Notes: generated by a model from the sequence alone, not told the origin. Positions 1 through 6,612 are shown, numbered from the stretch's first letter. The stretch: 20,903 nt of DNA from JBMNTU01 sp050945895 (GCA_050945895.1 JBMNTU010000031.1:1-20903), one strand, 5' to 3'. Made by a program: numbers and translations.

Positions 1-1
1 T

Positions 2-1129
2 CATTACTCTGTTATTGCACCCTTTTTCTATGAAAGCATCAAATCAGAAGCTGGTGGTACTGCAACGCCAATAATCAATAAAAGCAAATGGTCATCTTTG
101 CTTTTTCCTGTTCCACCATTTCAAGAACAACAACGTATTGTCGCCAAAGTCGATGAATTGATGGCAATGTGTGATGAGTTAGAAGCCGCCGAAAGCGAAC
201 TGGAAGCGATGGAAGAACATTTCATCGAATATCTACCCAAATCCATTTTACAGATGGCTGTGCAGGGAAAACTAGTCCCGCAGGATTTGCACGATGAACC
301 GGCATCAGAATTGCTGGAACGTATCCATGCAGAAAAAGCCAAGCTCATTAAAGAAGGCAAAATCAAAAAAGAAAAGCCATTGCCACCAATCACCGATGAT
401 GAAATCCCTTATGATTTGCCGGAGGGATGGATTTGGTGCCGGTTGGGGGATATACACAGTATTCATCGTGGTATCACATTCCCTGCTGCAGCAAAATATA
501 AAGAAGCAGAACAAGGTCTAATATGTTGTGCGACTACCGGCTCTGTCCAAGCAAAATATAATCCTAATGCAGATGTTTTTGTTCCCGCACAATATATAAA
601 AAATGAAGGACAGTGGCTACAAACGAATGATATTATTATGTCTACGGCTAACTCGCGCGAATTGGTAGGAAAAACTTGCATATGGGAAGGAGCTGAACCA
701 AAAACATTTGGGGGATTTTTAACAGTTATTCGGGCCGTAAGCAAACTGTTGCCGGCTTATTCATATTATACAATACAATACCTATGGAAATCAGGCGCGT
801 TTACATCTAGTGCCACGCAAACTACCAATATTGCTAATATCAATAATAACATATTAAATGAGACTCTATTCCCACTTCCGCCACTCGCAGAACAACAGCG
901 TATTGTTGCAAAAGCTGATGAATTATTGGATCTATGCGATGAACTAAAAACGACAAAATCTGCACCAGTAAAAAAATCGGAAACCGATTCCAATATTGTT
1001 TCGTTGCCGCAAGTAATAGAGCAGGAAGAGGAAATTGGTATAGCTGCGCGTGGCGATGCAACGCAACCCTATTCGCCAAAACTACAAGATACTATAAGCA
1101 AACTGCTTGGAGATGAGTCTTGTGAGTGA
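2..1129 (+). CDS. hsdS: Type I restriction-modification specificity subunit HsdS, 5' partial
   Basis: This subunit gives a type I restriction-modification complex its DNA target by binding both halves of a bipartite site and docking the HsdM and HsdR subunits. The frame is open from base 2, so the true start lies upstream. What is visible is the end of the first target-recognition domain and a central conserved helix beginning PPFQEQQRIVAKVDELMAMCDEL. A spacer follows (IKKEKPLPPITDDEIPYDLPEGW, shown here split by description rather than as one motif), then a complete second recognition domain from about base 420. Last comes a second conserved helix with PPLAEQQRIVAKADEL. The duplicated EQQRIVAK half-domains are the family hallmark. 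After the second helix there is an unusual polar tail of about 50 residues. The 3' end overlaps the next gene by 8 nt. HsdM and HsdR would be expected outside the window. Confidence 0.93.
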   Translation, partial: HYSVIAPFFYESIKSEAGGTATPIINKSKWSSLLFPVPPFQEQQRIVAKVDELMAMCDELEAAESELEAMEEHFIEYLPKSILQMAVQGKLVPQDLHDEPASELLERIHAEKAKLIKEGKIKKEKPLPPITDDEIPYDLPEGWIWCRLGDIHSIHRGITFPAAAKYKEAEQGLICCATTGSVQAKYNPNADVFVPAQYIKNEGQWLQTNDIIMSTANSRELVGKTCIWEGAEPKTFGGFLTVIRAVSKLLPAYSYYTIQYLWKSGAFTSSATQTTNIANINNNILNETLFPLPPLAEQQRIVAKADELLDLCDELKTTKSAPVKKSETDSNIVSLPQVIEQEEEIGIAARGDATQPYSPKLQDTISKLLGDESCE

Positions 1130-1892
1130 TCCGGCAATAGAAGCAAAACGTGTGTTGGGAAGCATGGGCATTGTAGGCGTGCCTGCGGAATCATTGGGTG
1201 CTATTGCAAAGCAAGAAGGCATAGACTATGTATTTGATGATTTCCCGGATGATTCTAGTTTGGATGGCATGTTATTGTTCAAAGGCACAAAACGAGCCAT
1301 TATTGTAAACACCTATATCGGCATGACGGGAAAACACAATTTTACTTTCGCGCATGAGCTAGGGCATCATTTTTTAAAACATCCACCTACGTTTCATCAA
1401 GACGGAGAATCCGGCATACGGTGCAGCGCCGCCGATATAGAAAGTGAACAAAAGCCACGAGAGGTACAGGCAAATCGCTTTGCAGTTGAACTGCTCATGC
1501 CAGAAGATCGCTTTCGGTTGGAGATGTCAGGCGCACCTATCGACTTTGGTTTGATAACAGGGCTTTCCAATCGCTACATGGTGTCCAAACATGCTTGCAG
1601 CAACCGGATTGTGGCATTAACACAGACGCCTTGCATTATTATTCGTACTAAGAATGGGCAAGTAGTTGGTTCCATAGCTTCACGTGCAGCAAGAGGTTTT
1701 TTGAAGAAGCTGGATGCCCTGCCGCAGGGGACTGCCGCCTATGACGCAATGCAAAATAGCCGGGGACATGATGACTTCATAGGATGTGATGCACAAAAAT
1801 GGCTGCTCCGCAGCATTCCGACAAACAGGCTGTACGAGTGTACGCACTGTCATAAAGATAGTGGTACTACAATGACGATATTGAGGTGGTGA
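1122..1892 (+). CDS. ImmA/IrrE-family zinc metallopeptidase
   Basis: This is a 256-residue putative metallopeptidase of the ImmA/IrrE (M78-like) type. Known members cleave repressors or regulators of mobile elements or stress responses. The zinc motif HELGH lies at residues 78-82, with a probable third ligand Glu114 in the family block EVQANRFAVELLMP. The C-terminus carries a CxxC pair (YECTHC, near residue 240) that may add a small zinc site. I chose GTG 1122 because GGAG at 1109-1112 lies 9 nt upstream. ATG 1113 would sit directly against that site and TTG 1107 has none. The start lies inside the end of hsdS (8-nt overlap), implying coupled translation. No helix-turn-helix partner, which such peptidases often have, is visible nearby. 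The target is unknown. Family assignment is secure; the role with the restriction system is inferred. Confidence 0.88.
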   Translation: MSDPAIEAKRVLGSMGIVGVPAESLGAIAKQEGIDYVFDDFPDDSSLDGMLLFKGTKRAIIVNTYIGMTGKHNFTFAHELGHHFLKHPPTFHQDGESGIRCSAADIESEQKPREVQANRFAVELLMPEDRFRLEMSGAPIDFGLITGLSNRYMVSKHACSNRIVALTQTPCIIIRTKNGQVVGSIASRAARGFLKKLDALPQGTAAYDAMQNSRGHDDFIGCDAQKWLLRSIPTNRLYECTHCHKDSGTTMTILRW

Positions 1893-1897
1893 AGAGA

Positions 1898-3061
1898 ATG
1901 CCGAAAAGAAATGAGTTTAGTATTGATGATACTCCGATTCATTTCCGCAATAAACTTTTATGTATGCAAAAATCATATACATGGCAAGAATATCGCAAAC
2001 AAACTGTTCTTACAAATGACTTGTTTACATTTGTCTCGTTTTATTACACAACGCATAAAAAGGCAATGAAGTATCAAGATACTACTTTAAAAACAAAATA
2101 CGGAAATGCCACTCAATTTCATTATGAGTTTTATTGGAAACAAGCAAAGGTATTTTATGACTCTGCAAAATCACTACCCGATGAATCGGCACCTTTAGCT
2201 GCATATTATTGTATGCTAAATGCGGCGAAATCATATATTGCTTTCAAGAAAGAACATGTAGATGACTTCGTAGGTGATTTTGGGCTTCATGGTCTTAATG
2301 AAGATAATAACGCTGATGGTGAAAATCTAGCTACTATAAACATTAAGCACAAACAAAAAGGAGTCTTTCCTTTATTTGCGGAACTTCTGGATTCTGATTT
2401 CACACAAAAATGGCCTGCCGGTACCCCGTTCTCCCTAAAATCATTACTTTATAATTTGCCGTTTGTACATCGCACATTTTCCATGACATATAATGCCAAA
2501 AACAAAAAAGTTGAAGAGTTGTTTTTGCCCCTCAATGTAAGCGATTCACCAAAATACTACAAAGCCAATGATGGAAAAGCATATCTTGTCATAGATCTAG
2601 AAAAGAACTATTTTGCTACCAATGCGCAAACAATACCATCCGCGATTGCTGCAACGCTGCCATCGGAATTGCGCATTCTTGACGATACTGGATTCAAACT
2701 TATTAGTACAGATGGCTCGACGAAATACCAGGATAGCATATCAAGCGAGATTAAACTATATACACAGAAGTGCCGAAAGTTTATGTCATATATCAAAGGA
2801 TCGCATAGGCTATGGTATCTTAAAAGGTCGCTATTGCCCAGTGCAGATGTCTTGAATCTTTGCAATATGACGCTTATTATGGCATCAATGCATCGTGTCA
2901 GCGAAATCGTTAGATATAAGCCAGAACAATTATTACGATTAATGCAGTCAAAAGAGAATTGGCTACTTCACGAATTTATCACACTAGCGTTAGATCAATT
3001 TATTGATGAAATTGCATGTGAAATAACAGGACAAGATATTATGTGTACAAGCCAAAAATGA
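1898..3061 (+). CDS. YaaC-like protein of unknown function
   Basis: This is a 387-residue protein that resembles the YaaC family by pattern. The N-terminal part has aromatic-rich helices and a block YYCMLNAAKSYIAF (about residues 103-116), followed by GLHGLN and a GVFPLF segment. The C-terminal part has a helical HRVSEIVRYKPEQLL region, matching the family's usual RY.P block. YaaC proteins have no established biochemical role. No signal peptide or membrane segment is seen. ATG 1898 is preferred because AGGTGG at 1884-1889 is 8 nt upstream. A GTG at 1889-1891 overlaps the stop of the preceding gene and is an alternative start. The spacing places the gene in one transcript with hsdS and the metallopeptidase. 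Base composition is AT-rich like those two genes and unlike the fatty-acid genes. The family call is from memory of motif order and is moderately sure. Confidence 0.7.
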   Translation: MPKRNEFSIDDTPIHFRNKLLCMQKSYTWQEYRKQTVLTNDLFTFVSFYYTTHKKAMKYQDTTLKTKYGNATQFHYEFYWKQAKVFYDSAKSLPDESAPLAAYYCMLNAAKSYIAFKKEHVDDFVGDFGLHGLNEDNNADGENLATINIKHKQKGVFPLFAELLDSDFTQKWPAGTPFSLKSLLYNLPFVHRTFSMTYNAKNKKVEELFLPLNVSDSPKYYKANDGKAYLVIDLEKNYFATNAQTIPSAIAATLPSELRILDDTGFKLISTDGSTKYQDSISSEIKLYTQKCRKFMSYIKGSHRLWYLKRSLLPSADVLNLCNMTLIMASMHRVSEIVRYKPEQLLRLMQSKENWLLHEFITLALDQFIDEIACEITGQDIMCTSQK

Positions 3062-3127
3062 TTTCTTTATTACGAGCTGTTTTCTTATTGCCTAGTTTTT
3101 GCTAGAAAAATCATTCAGATAAACAAC

Positions 3128-3167
3128 AAATCCGAACACTTCGCCTAACACGAAATAGTTCGGATTT
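3128..3167 (-). terminator. Hairpin downstream of tRNA-Arg
   Basis: A perfect 10-bp inverted repeat, AAATCCGAAC at 3128-3137 and GTTCGGATTT at 3158-3167, encloses a 20-nt loop. The loop itself holds a short TTCG/CGAA pair. On the minus strand it lies just beyond the CCA end of the tRNA and is followed by a T-rich stretch (TTGTTGTTT). It probably ends tRNA transcription. It could also act on plus-strand transcripts leaving the YaaC-like gene, where the following bases are only mildly T-rich. Confidence 0.6.
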
Positions 3168-3175
3168 GATTCGTT

Positions 3176-3252
3176 TGGTGTGCCGGAGAAGATTCGAACT
3201 CCCGACCTTCTGGTCCGTAGCCAGACGCTCTATCCAGCTGAGCTACCGGCAC
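3176..3252 (-). tRNA. tRNA-Arg (anticodon ACG)
   Basis: The minus strand folds as a complete tRNA. The 7-bp acceptor stem GTGCCGG/CCGGCAC is perfect, followed by TA, a GCTC...GAGC D-arm, a TCTGG/CCAGA anticodon stem with loop CTACGGA, and a T-arm with GTTCGAATC. The discriminator is A and CCA is encoded. The anticodon ACG (presumably deaminated to ICG) decodes CGN arginine codons. The 3' end points towards the restriction block, the usual geometry when elements integrate into the end of a tRNA gene. Confidence 0.97.
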
Positions 3253-3273
3253 GTTTTTCCATAGAACCTCATC

Positions 3274-3302
3274 ATTATATAATATAAAAAAAATGATGTC
3301 AA
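3274..3302 (-). promoter_or_regulatory. Consensus sigma-A promoter of tRNA-Arg
   Basis: On the minus strand, TTGACA (3302-3297) and TATAAT (3279-3274) are both perfect matches, separated by exactly 17 bp. Initiation would fall near 3267, about 15 nt before the mature tRNA 5' end, as expected for a strongly expressed stable RNA. Confidence 0.85.
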
Positions 3303-3318
3303 ACGTTTTGCGAAACAA

Positions 3319-3346
3319 AAAGCCGCAGCAATGAGGCTACGGCTTT
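3319..3346 (-). terminator. Intrinsic terminator originally belonging to the interrupted lipoprotein gene
   Basis: On the minus strand an 11-bp stem AAAGCCGTAGC/GCTGCGGCTTT (one T-G pair) with a 6-nt loop ends in TTTTTG. It lies 15 nt beyond the stop codon of the severed 3' end of the lipoprotein gene (3362-3364), so it was that gene's terminator before the insertion sequence separated them. Confidence 0.75.
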
Positions 3347-3361
3347 ATATAACGATATAAA

Positions 3362-3409
3362 CTACTCGATTTCAACGGCATTCTTATAAGAATCCTTCAT
3401 ATCTTGTAT
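3362..3409 (-). pseudogene. Severed C-terminal end of the lipoprotein gene
   Basis: On the minus strand this stretch reads in frame to a TAG stop and ends in DMKDSYKNAVEIE. If the insertion sequence and one copy of the 4-bp GTAT duplication are removed, the lipoprotein frame runs straight into this segment, giving ...EWPDFIQDMKDSYKNAVEIE. It is therefore the original C-terminus, now 1.2 kb away from the rest of the gene and not translated as part of it. Confidence 0.85.
3406..3409. repeat. Target-site duplication GTAT, left copy
   Basis: The bases GTAT directly flank the left end of the insertion sequence and recur at 4630-4633 directly after its right end. A 4-bp duplication is typical of the IS407 group of the IS3 family. 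Confidence 0.85.
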
Positions 3410-3441
3410 TGGCCAGCCCCCAGAATCTTGTCCACAAATAG
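3410..3441. repeat. Left terminal inverted repeat of the insertion sequence
   Basis: It begins TGGCCAGCCCCC, continues with AGAAT and ends CCACAAATAG. It pairs with the right end with a one-base gap and several mismatches in the middle. It lies beyond the 3' end of orfB. Confidence 0.8.
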
Positions 3442-3451
3442 AGTGAGAGTC

Positions 3452-4285
3452 TTAGGCGCAATCTCTTAGTGCCTGTGGAGCAGGTGGCTTGTATCCAATA
3501 GAGCTGTGTGGTCTAATAGTATTATAGGTTTCCACCCACTTTTTGGTCAACACCTGCGCCTCAAACATTGTATCGAAAACCTCTGTGTTCAGGAATTCAT
3601 CCCGCATTTTGGAATTGAAACTTTCACAGTATCCATTCTCCCAGGGACTCCCTGGCTCAATGTACAGCGTAATAACATTGACATCCCGAAGCCATTCTCG
3701 AATATGCGTTGCTGTGAACTCACTGCCGTTGTCACTCCGGAGGTATTCCGGACAACCACGCTGCACGAACAACTCCGAAAGAGTCTCGATTACATCCATG
3801 TATTGCCAGCTCCGTCTGGGGATGCTGGCAAGGCATTCACGTGTGCATTCATCTATGATGTTCAGCCATTTTATCTGCCTGCCATTGGATAAGCGGTCAA
3901 ATACAAAGTCATAGCTCCACACATGATTCTTATGCTCAGCTCTTAGACGGACGCAGCTACCATCATTTAGCCACAACCTGCGCCTTTTAGGTTGTTTCTT
4001 TGGAACCTTTAGTCCCTGCTCCCGCCAGATGCGTTCTACACGTTTATGGTTGATGACATATCCTTGCAATCTCAGCATGGCCGTGATGCGTCGATATCCA
4101 TATCTGCCATATTCGCAAGCAAGCTCAATAATCTTTGTGGTTATCTCGTCTTCATCCGCTCGTTGAACAGGCTTGTATCTGACACATGAGCGATTTAGTT
4201 TTAGCGCCCGGCAAGCGCGACGTTCAGATAGATGATATGCTTTGCACACCTTCTCTATCAGTATCCGTCGCTTTGCCGGGCTCAT
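3452..4285 (-). CDS. IS3-family transposase OrfB (DDE catalytic domain)
   Basis: This is the catalytic part of the transposase, 277 residues from the ATG at 4285. A HTH_21-like region at the N-terminus (RRACRALKLNRS, about residues 22-33) precedes the integrase core. The catalytic triad is Asp126 (VWSYDFVFD), Asp185 (LRSDNGSEF) and Glu221 (ENGYCESFNSK), with exactly 35 residues between the second Asp and the Glu, as in the IS3 family. The C-terminal YNTIRPHSSIGYKPP block is also typical. The frame is open further upstream (to 4312), as expected if most protein is made as an OrfAB fusion by -1 frameshifting. The ATG overlaps the orfA stop as ATGA, so independent initiation is also possible. 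No disabling mutation is visible. Confidence 0.95.
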   Translation of the reverse strand: MSPAKRRILIEKVCKAYHLSERRACRALKLNRSCVRYKPVQRADEDEITTKIIELACEYGRYGYRRITAMLRLQGYVINHKRVERIWREQGLKVPKKQPKRRRLWLNDGSCVRLRAEHKNHVWSYDFVFDRLSNGRQIKWLNIIDECTRECLASIPRRSWQYMDVIETLSELFVQRGCPEYLRSDNGSEFTATHIREWLRDVNVITLYIEPGSPWENGYCESFNSKMRDEFLNTEVFDTMFEAQVLTKKWVETYNTIRPHSSIGYKPPAPQALRDCA

Positions 4286-4560
4286 AGCTTTCCCTCGCTG
4301 ATATCCTTCCATATGGCGTTATCTAGGCTCAGGTCGGCCACAAGCCGTTTAAGGCGGGCATTTTCTTTCTCCAATTCCTTCAGCCGCTTAACATCAGCCG
4401 TGCTCATACCACCATACTGTTTCCGCCATCTGTAATATGTCTGCTCACTGACGCCTATTTGACGAACTGCTTCGCCTATCGTCTGTCCTTGTGCACACAA
4501 AACTTCTACTTTACGCAGTCTAGTGATGATTTGTTCCGGCGTATAATTCACTCTTCCCAT
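4282..4560 (-). CDS. IS3-family transposase OrfA (DNA-binding subunit)
   Basis: This is a 92-residue protein with a helix-turn-helix (IGEAVRQIGVSEQTYYRWRKQ, residues about 28-48) followed by a heptad-like helix ENARLKRLVADLSLDNA. Both are standard for OrfA of the IS407/IS2-like groups. It recognises the inverted repeats, and through -1 frameshifting it supplies the N-terminus of the OrfAB transposase. A GAGGAG ribosome site lies just upstream of the ATG. The stop codon overlaps the orfB start. Length is normal for the family. Confidence 0.93.
   Translation of the reverse strand: MGRVNYTPEQIITRLRKVEVLCAQGQTIGEAVRQIGVSEQTYYRWRKQYGGMSTADVKRLKELEKENARLKRLVADLSLDNAIWKDISEGKL
4288..4294 (-). promoter_or_regulatory. 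Programmed -1 frameshift heptamer GGGAAAG
   Basis: Near the end of orfA the codons read GAG GGA AAG CTA TGA. The heptamer G GGA AAG has the X XXY YYZ form in the correct phase. A one-base backward slip places ribosomes in the orfB frame (G K A M S P A K), fusing OrfA to OrfB. Frame phases of the two ORFs agree with -1. Confidence 0.75.
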
Positions 4561-4596
4561 ATCTTCTCCTCACTTTCGGGTTCTTTTATTCTAACC

Positions 4597-4629
4597 CTAT
4601 TTGTGGTTCTATTCTACGGGGTCAGGCCA
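4597..4629. repeat. Right terminal inverted repeat of the insertion sequence
   Basis: Read from the outer end inward it starts TGGCCTGACCCC, contains AGAAT and ends CCACAAATAG. It matches the left end. Its outermost bases supply the Leu-Ala-stop now ending the interrupted lipoprotein. Confidence 0.82.
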
Positions 4630-5185
4630 GTATAAAATCCGGCCATTCGTCAGGGAATTCATCTGTACCTTTTTTGTCTATCATATAGGTCGAGCCGTTT
4701 CCATCGTCAAAAACAAGCGATACCATCCAAAAAGTTTCATAGTCGTCACTTTGTGTTCCATAGCTGTCGTTCCAATTAAGAACATTATTGGCCTGGATGC
4801 TGTCCGTGATATTTTGCCAGATGGCGTCATCCCATTCATAAAAATAGGTATGTACATCGTCGTTGGCTTCTGTAATTGCCCCGGAATCTGAATATGTATA
4901 GGAAATGGTTGCGGGGCTTCTGTCAAGCCCGTAAATTTCCGATTGGCCGGCCGGAACCTGTTGGTCGACACTGATCAGAAGAAGGGTTGACAAATCTGCA
5001 CTTGCCTCTGGAGCTTCGGCAGCTGTATCTTCGGCAGAATTGGACGGAGAAACGTCTTCGGTAGCGGTAGCCTCGGCTGCGGGGCTGGCTTCTGCGGAGG
5101 GCGAAGCGGTCTCTGCGCCTGGGGAGCAACCAAAAGCAAGAAAAGCGCAAAGAAGCAATAATAACGTGACCGATAGTTTTTTCAT
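4622..5185 (-). CDS. Putative lipoprotein of unknown function, C-terminus replaced by insertion sequence
   Basis: This is a 187-residue secreted protein of no family I recognise. It begins MKKLSVTLLLLLCAFLAFGC, a signal peptide whose Cys20 follows a lipobox-like LAFG, so it is probably anchored to the outer face of the membrane by lipid. A low-complexity Ala/Glu/Ser/Pro/Thr linker follows (about residues 21-68), then an acidic globular region ending in Trp- and Asp-rich sequence. ATG 5185 is chosen because GGAGG lies 5 nt upstream. An earlier in-frame ATG (5224) has no such site and would lie upstream of the promoter -10. The last two residues (Leu-Ala) and the stop come from the insertion-sequence end. 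The ancestral protein continued for 14 residues, ending in VEIE. Whether the loss matters is unknown. Confidence 0.8.
   Translation of the reverse strand: MKKLSVTLLLLLCAFLAFGCSPGAETASPSAEASPAAEATATEDVSPSNSAEDTAAEAPEASADLSTLLLISVDQQVPAGQSEIYGLDRSPATISYTYSDSGAITEANDDVHTYFYEWDDAIWQNITDSIQANNVLNWNDSYGTQSDDYETFWMVSLVFDDGNGSTYMIDKKGTDEFPDEWPDFILA
4630..4633. repeat. Target-site duplication GTAT, right copy
   Basis: It is identical to 3406-3409 and directly flanks the right end of the element. Its complement forms part of the Ile codon and the next codon position of the lipoprotein gene. Confidence 0.85.
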
Positions 5186-5203
5186 AATAATCCTCCATTT
5201 CGA

Positions 5204-5232
5204 TATAAATAATATATAATCCAAAACGTCAA
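5204..5232 (-). promoter_or_regulatory. Promoter of the lipoprotein gene
   Basis: On the minus strand TTGACG (5232-5227) and TTTATA (5209-5204) are separated by 17 bp. The predicted start lies shortly before the GGAGG ribosome site, giving a short leader. The -10 match is modest, so the exact position is uncertain. Confidence 0.5.
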
Positions 5233-5301
5233 TATAATAACATATTAATCATCATAAAAAAACATTAACGTATAAATGCCCAAGGCGTTTTATATTGACT
5301 T

Positions 5302-5329
5302 TTGATGTGGTTTCGCATATCATTATAAT
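5302..5329 (+). promoter_or_regulatory. Promoter of the fatty-acid synthesis cluster
   Basis: TTGATG at 5302-5307 and a perfect TATAAT at 5324-5329 are separated by 16 bp, about 55 nt before fabH. I see no FapR-type or FabT-type operator palindrome here, and no adjacent regulator gene, so control of the cluster is not evident from the sequence. Confidence 0.6.
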
Positions 5330-5383
5330 GTTAAATTTGAGTGTAAGGGTTCTGATGAAGCCTGTATATATTTGGAGGAATGA

Positions 5384-6334
5384 ATGAGCATACGCATCTT
5401 GGGCACAGGCAGTTATTTACCGGAGAAGGTAATGACGAATGAGGACTTTGAAAAAATCATAGACACGTCGGACGAGTGGATTACAAAGCGCACAGGCATA
5501 AAAAGAAGGCACTATGTATCGGACGGCATGCGGAACGTGGATATGTGCGTGATTGCCGCCGGTCAGGCAATGGAAGAAGCGGGTGTACAAAAAGAGGATA
5601 TCGGCGGGATAATTTGCGGCACGGTCACCAACGAAATGGGGGTGCCGTCGCTGGCCGCGCAGGTTCAGCGTGCGCTTGATATTGAAAAATGCATCGCGTT
5701 TGATGTGAATGCGGCTTGCTCCGGATTTTTGTTTGCGCTGAAGACGGCGGTGAGCCTGATAAAAAATGATGGAAAAGTATTCCTTGTGATCGGCAGCGAG
5801 ACGCTGTCGCGCTTTATGAATATGGAAGACAGGGCGTCGTGCGTTTTGTTTGGCGATGGCGCGGGTGCAATCGTTATCCAGGCGGGGGACAACCTGAAGT
5901 ACCTGGAAATCAACTCTTTTCCGGATTATAACCATACGATAGAAATTACGGGGATGAATACGAAAGAGGATGGCAAAGTTGTGCCGTCTATAGTATCATT
6001 AAAAGGAAAAGAAGTGTATGTCTTTTCCACGAGGGAAGCGGAAAGAGTTTTGAACGAAGCCTTTGATGCGACGGGAACGAGTGTGGAAAGCGTAGACTGG
6101 TTTGTATTCCACCAGGCGAATGCGCGTATTATTAAAGCTGCCGCAGAGCGGCTTAACGTTGACTTGGACAAGTGCTATATCAATATTGACGATGTGTCCA
6201 ATACGTCTGCGGCAAGCATTCCGATCGTGCTGGACCAGATGAATAAAAAAGGGATGTTTAAAAAGGGCGATACGCTTGCAATAGCGGCGTTTGGTGGCGG
6301 GCTGACTTCTGGCAGCGCCATATATGAATGGTAA
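5384..6334 (+). CDS. fabH: Beta-ketoacyl-ACP synthase III
   Basis: This cytosolic enzyme starts fatty-acid chains by condensing an acyl-CoA primer with malonyl-ACP. It has 316 residues, a normal length. The catalytic triad is visible: Cys112 in NAACSGF, His243 in FHQAN and Asn273 in NTSAASIP. The N-terminal DTSDEWITKRTGI and C-terminal AFGGGLTSGSAIYEW blocks are typical. ATG 5384 has GGAGG 5 nt upstream. It is the first gene of the cluster and is followed after 59 nt by acpP. The primer (acetyl-CoA or branched acyl-CoA) cannot be told from sequence alone. Confidence 0.97.
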   Translation: MSIRILGTGSYLPEKVMTNEDFEKIIDTSDEWITKRTGIKRRHYVSDGMRNVDMCVIAAGQAMEEAGVQKEDIGGIICGTVTNEMGVPSLAAQVQRALDIEKCIAFDVNAACSGFLFALKTAVSLIKNDGKVFLVIGSETLSRFMNMEDRASCVLFGDGAGAIVIQAGDNLKYLEINSFPDYNHTIEITGMNTKEDGKVVPSIVSLKGKEVYVFSTREAERVLNEAFDATGTSVESVDWFVFHQANARIIKAAAERLNVDLDKCYINIDDVSNTSAASIPIVLDQMNKKGMFKKGDTLAIAAFGGGLTSGSAIYEW

Positions 6335-6341
6335 ACAGAAT

Positions 6342-6361
6342 ATAATGCATTCGTGCGTTAT
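6342..6361 (+). other. Small hairpin with TTCG loop between fabH and acpP
   Basis: ATAATGCA (6342-6349) and TGCGTTAT (6354-6361) form an 8-bp stem with one T-G pair closing a TTCG tetraloop. There is no T-run after it, so it is not a terminator. A TATAAT at 6341-6346 overlaps it but lacks a -35 box. It could protect or process the acpP message; this is inference. Confidence 0.4.
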
Positions 6362-6393
6362 GATATATTATAAAACCCGGAGGATACCGAAGA

Positions 6394-6612
6394 ATGATTT
6401 ATGAAAAAATTGTGGACATTATCAGCGATAAAATGGACATCGACAAAGAAGACATTACAAAGGATGCAAGCTTTGAGAGCCTGAAAATAGATTCTCTTGA
6501 TATGGTTGAGATCGTTATGGACATAGAGGAAGAATTTGATGTTTCGATTGAAGAGGCCGAGAACCTGAAAACGGTTTCGGACCTGGTTGAGTTTATTGAG
6601 AAAAATCAGTAA
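6394..6612 (+). CDS. acpP: Acyl carrier protein
   Basis: This is a 72-residue acidic helical protein that carries growing acyl chains on a phosphopantetheine arm. The attachment residue is Ser34 in the DSLDMVE motif, and helix II continues as IVMDIEEEFDV. GGAGG at 6379-6383 lies 10 nt before the ATG. It sits between fabH and fabK, which use it as substrate carrier. Slightly shorter than the E. coli protein but typical of Firmicutes. Confidence 0.97.
   Translation: MIYEKIVDIISDKMDIDKEDITKDASFESLKIDSLDMVEIVMDIEEEFDVSIEEAENLKTVSDLVEFIEKNQ

Larger units (their letters stand above)
3410..4629 (-). mobile_element. IS3-family insertion sequence, IS407-group-like, 1,220 bp, apparently intact
   Basis: The element is bounded by GTAT duplications. 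Its terminal inverted repeats are imperfect: the left end starts TGGCCAGCCCCC and ends CCACAAATAG, while the right end, read inward, starts TGGCCTGACCCC and ends CCACAAATAG. It carries orfA and orfB on the minus strand, overlapping by an ATGA junction, with a GGGAAAG frameshift site. Both open frames are full length and the catalytic triad is present, so the element could still move. The clean duplication and intact genes suggest a recent insertion. It landed in the 3' end of a lipoprotein gene, in the same orientation as that gene. Confidence 0.93.

Noticed and set aside
98..1129. TTG 98 as a complete hsdS start
   Set aside because: The frame is open to the left edge and encodes the end of a recognition domain, so the gene is simply cut by the window.
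5295..5329. TTGACT at 5295-5300 as the fabH -35 box
   Set aside because: It would give a spacer of 23 bp to the TATAAT; TTGATG with 16 bp fits much better.
5233..5383. FapR- or FabT-type operator upstream of fabH
   Set aside because: No palindrome resembling either known binding site could be found around the promoter, so none is claimed.
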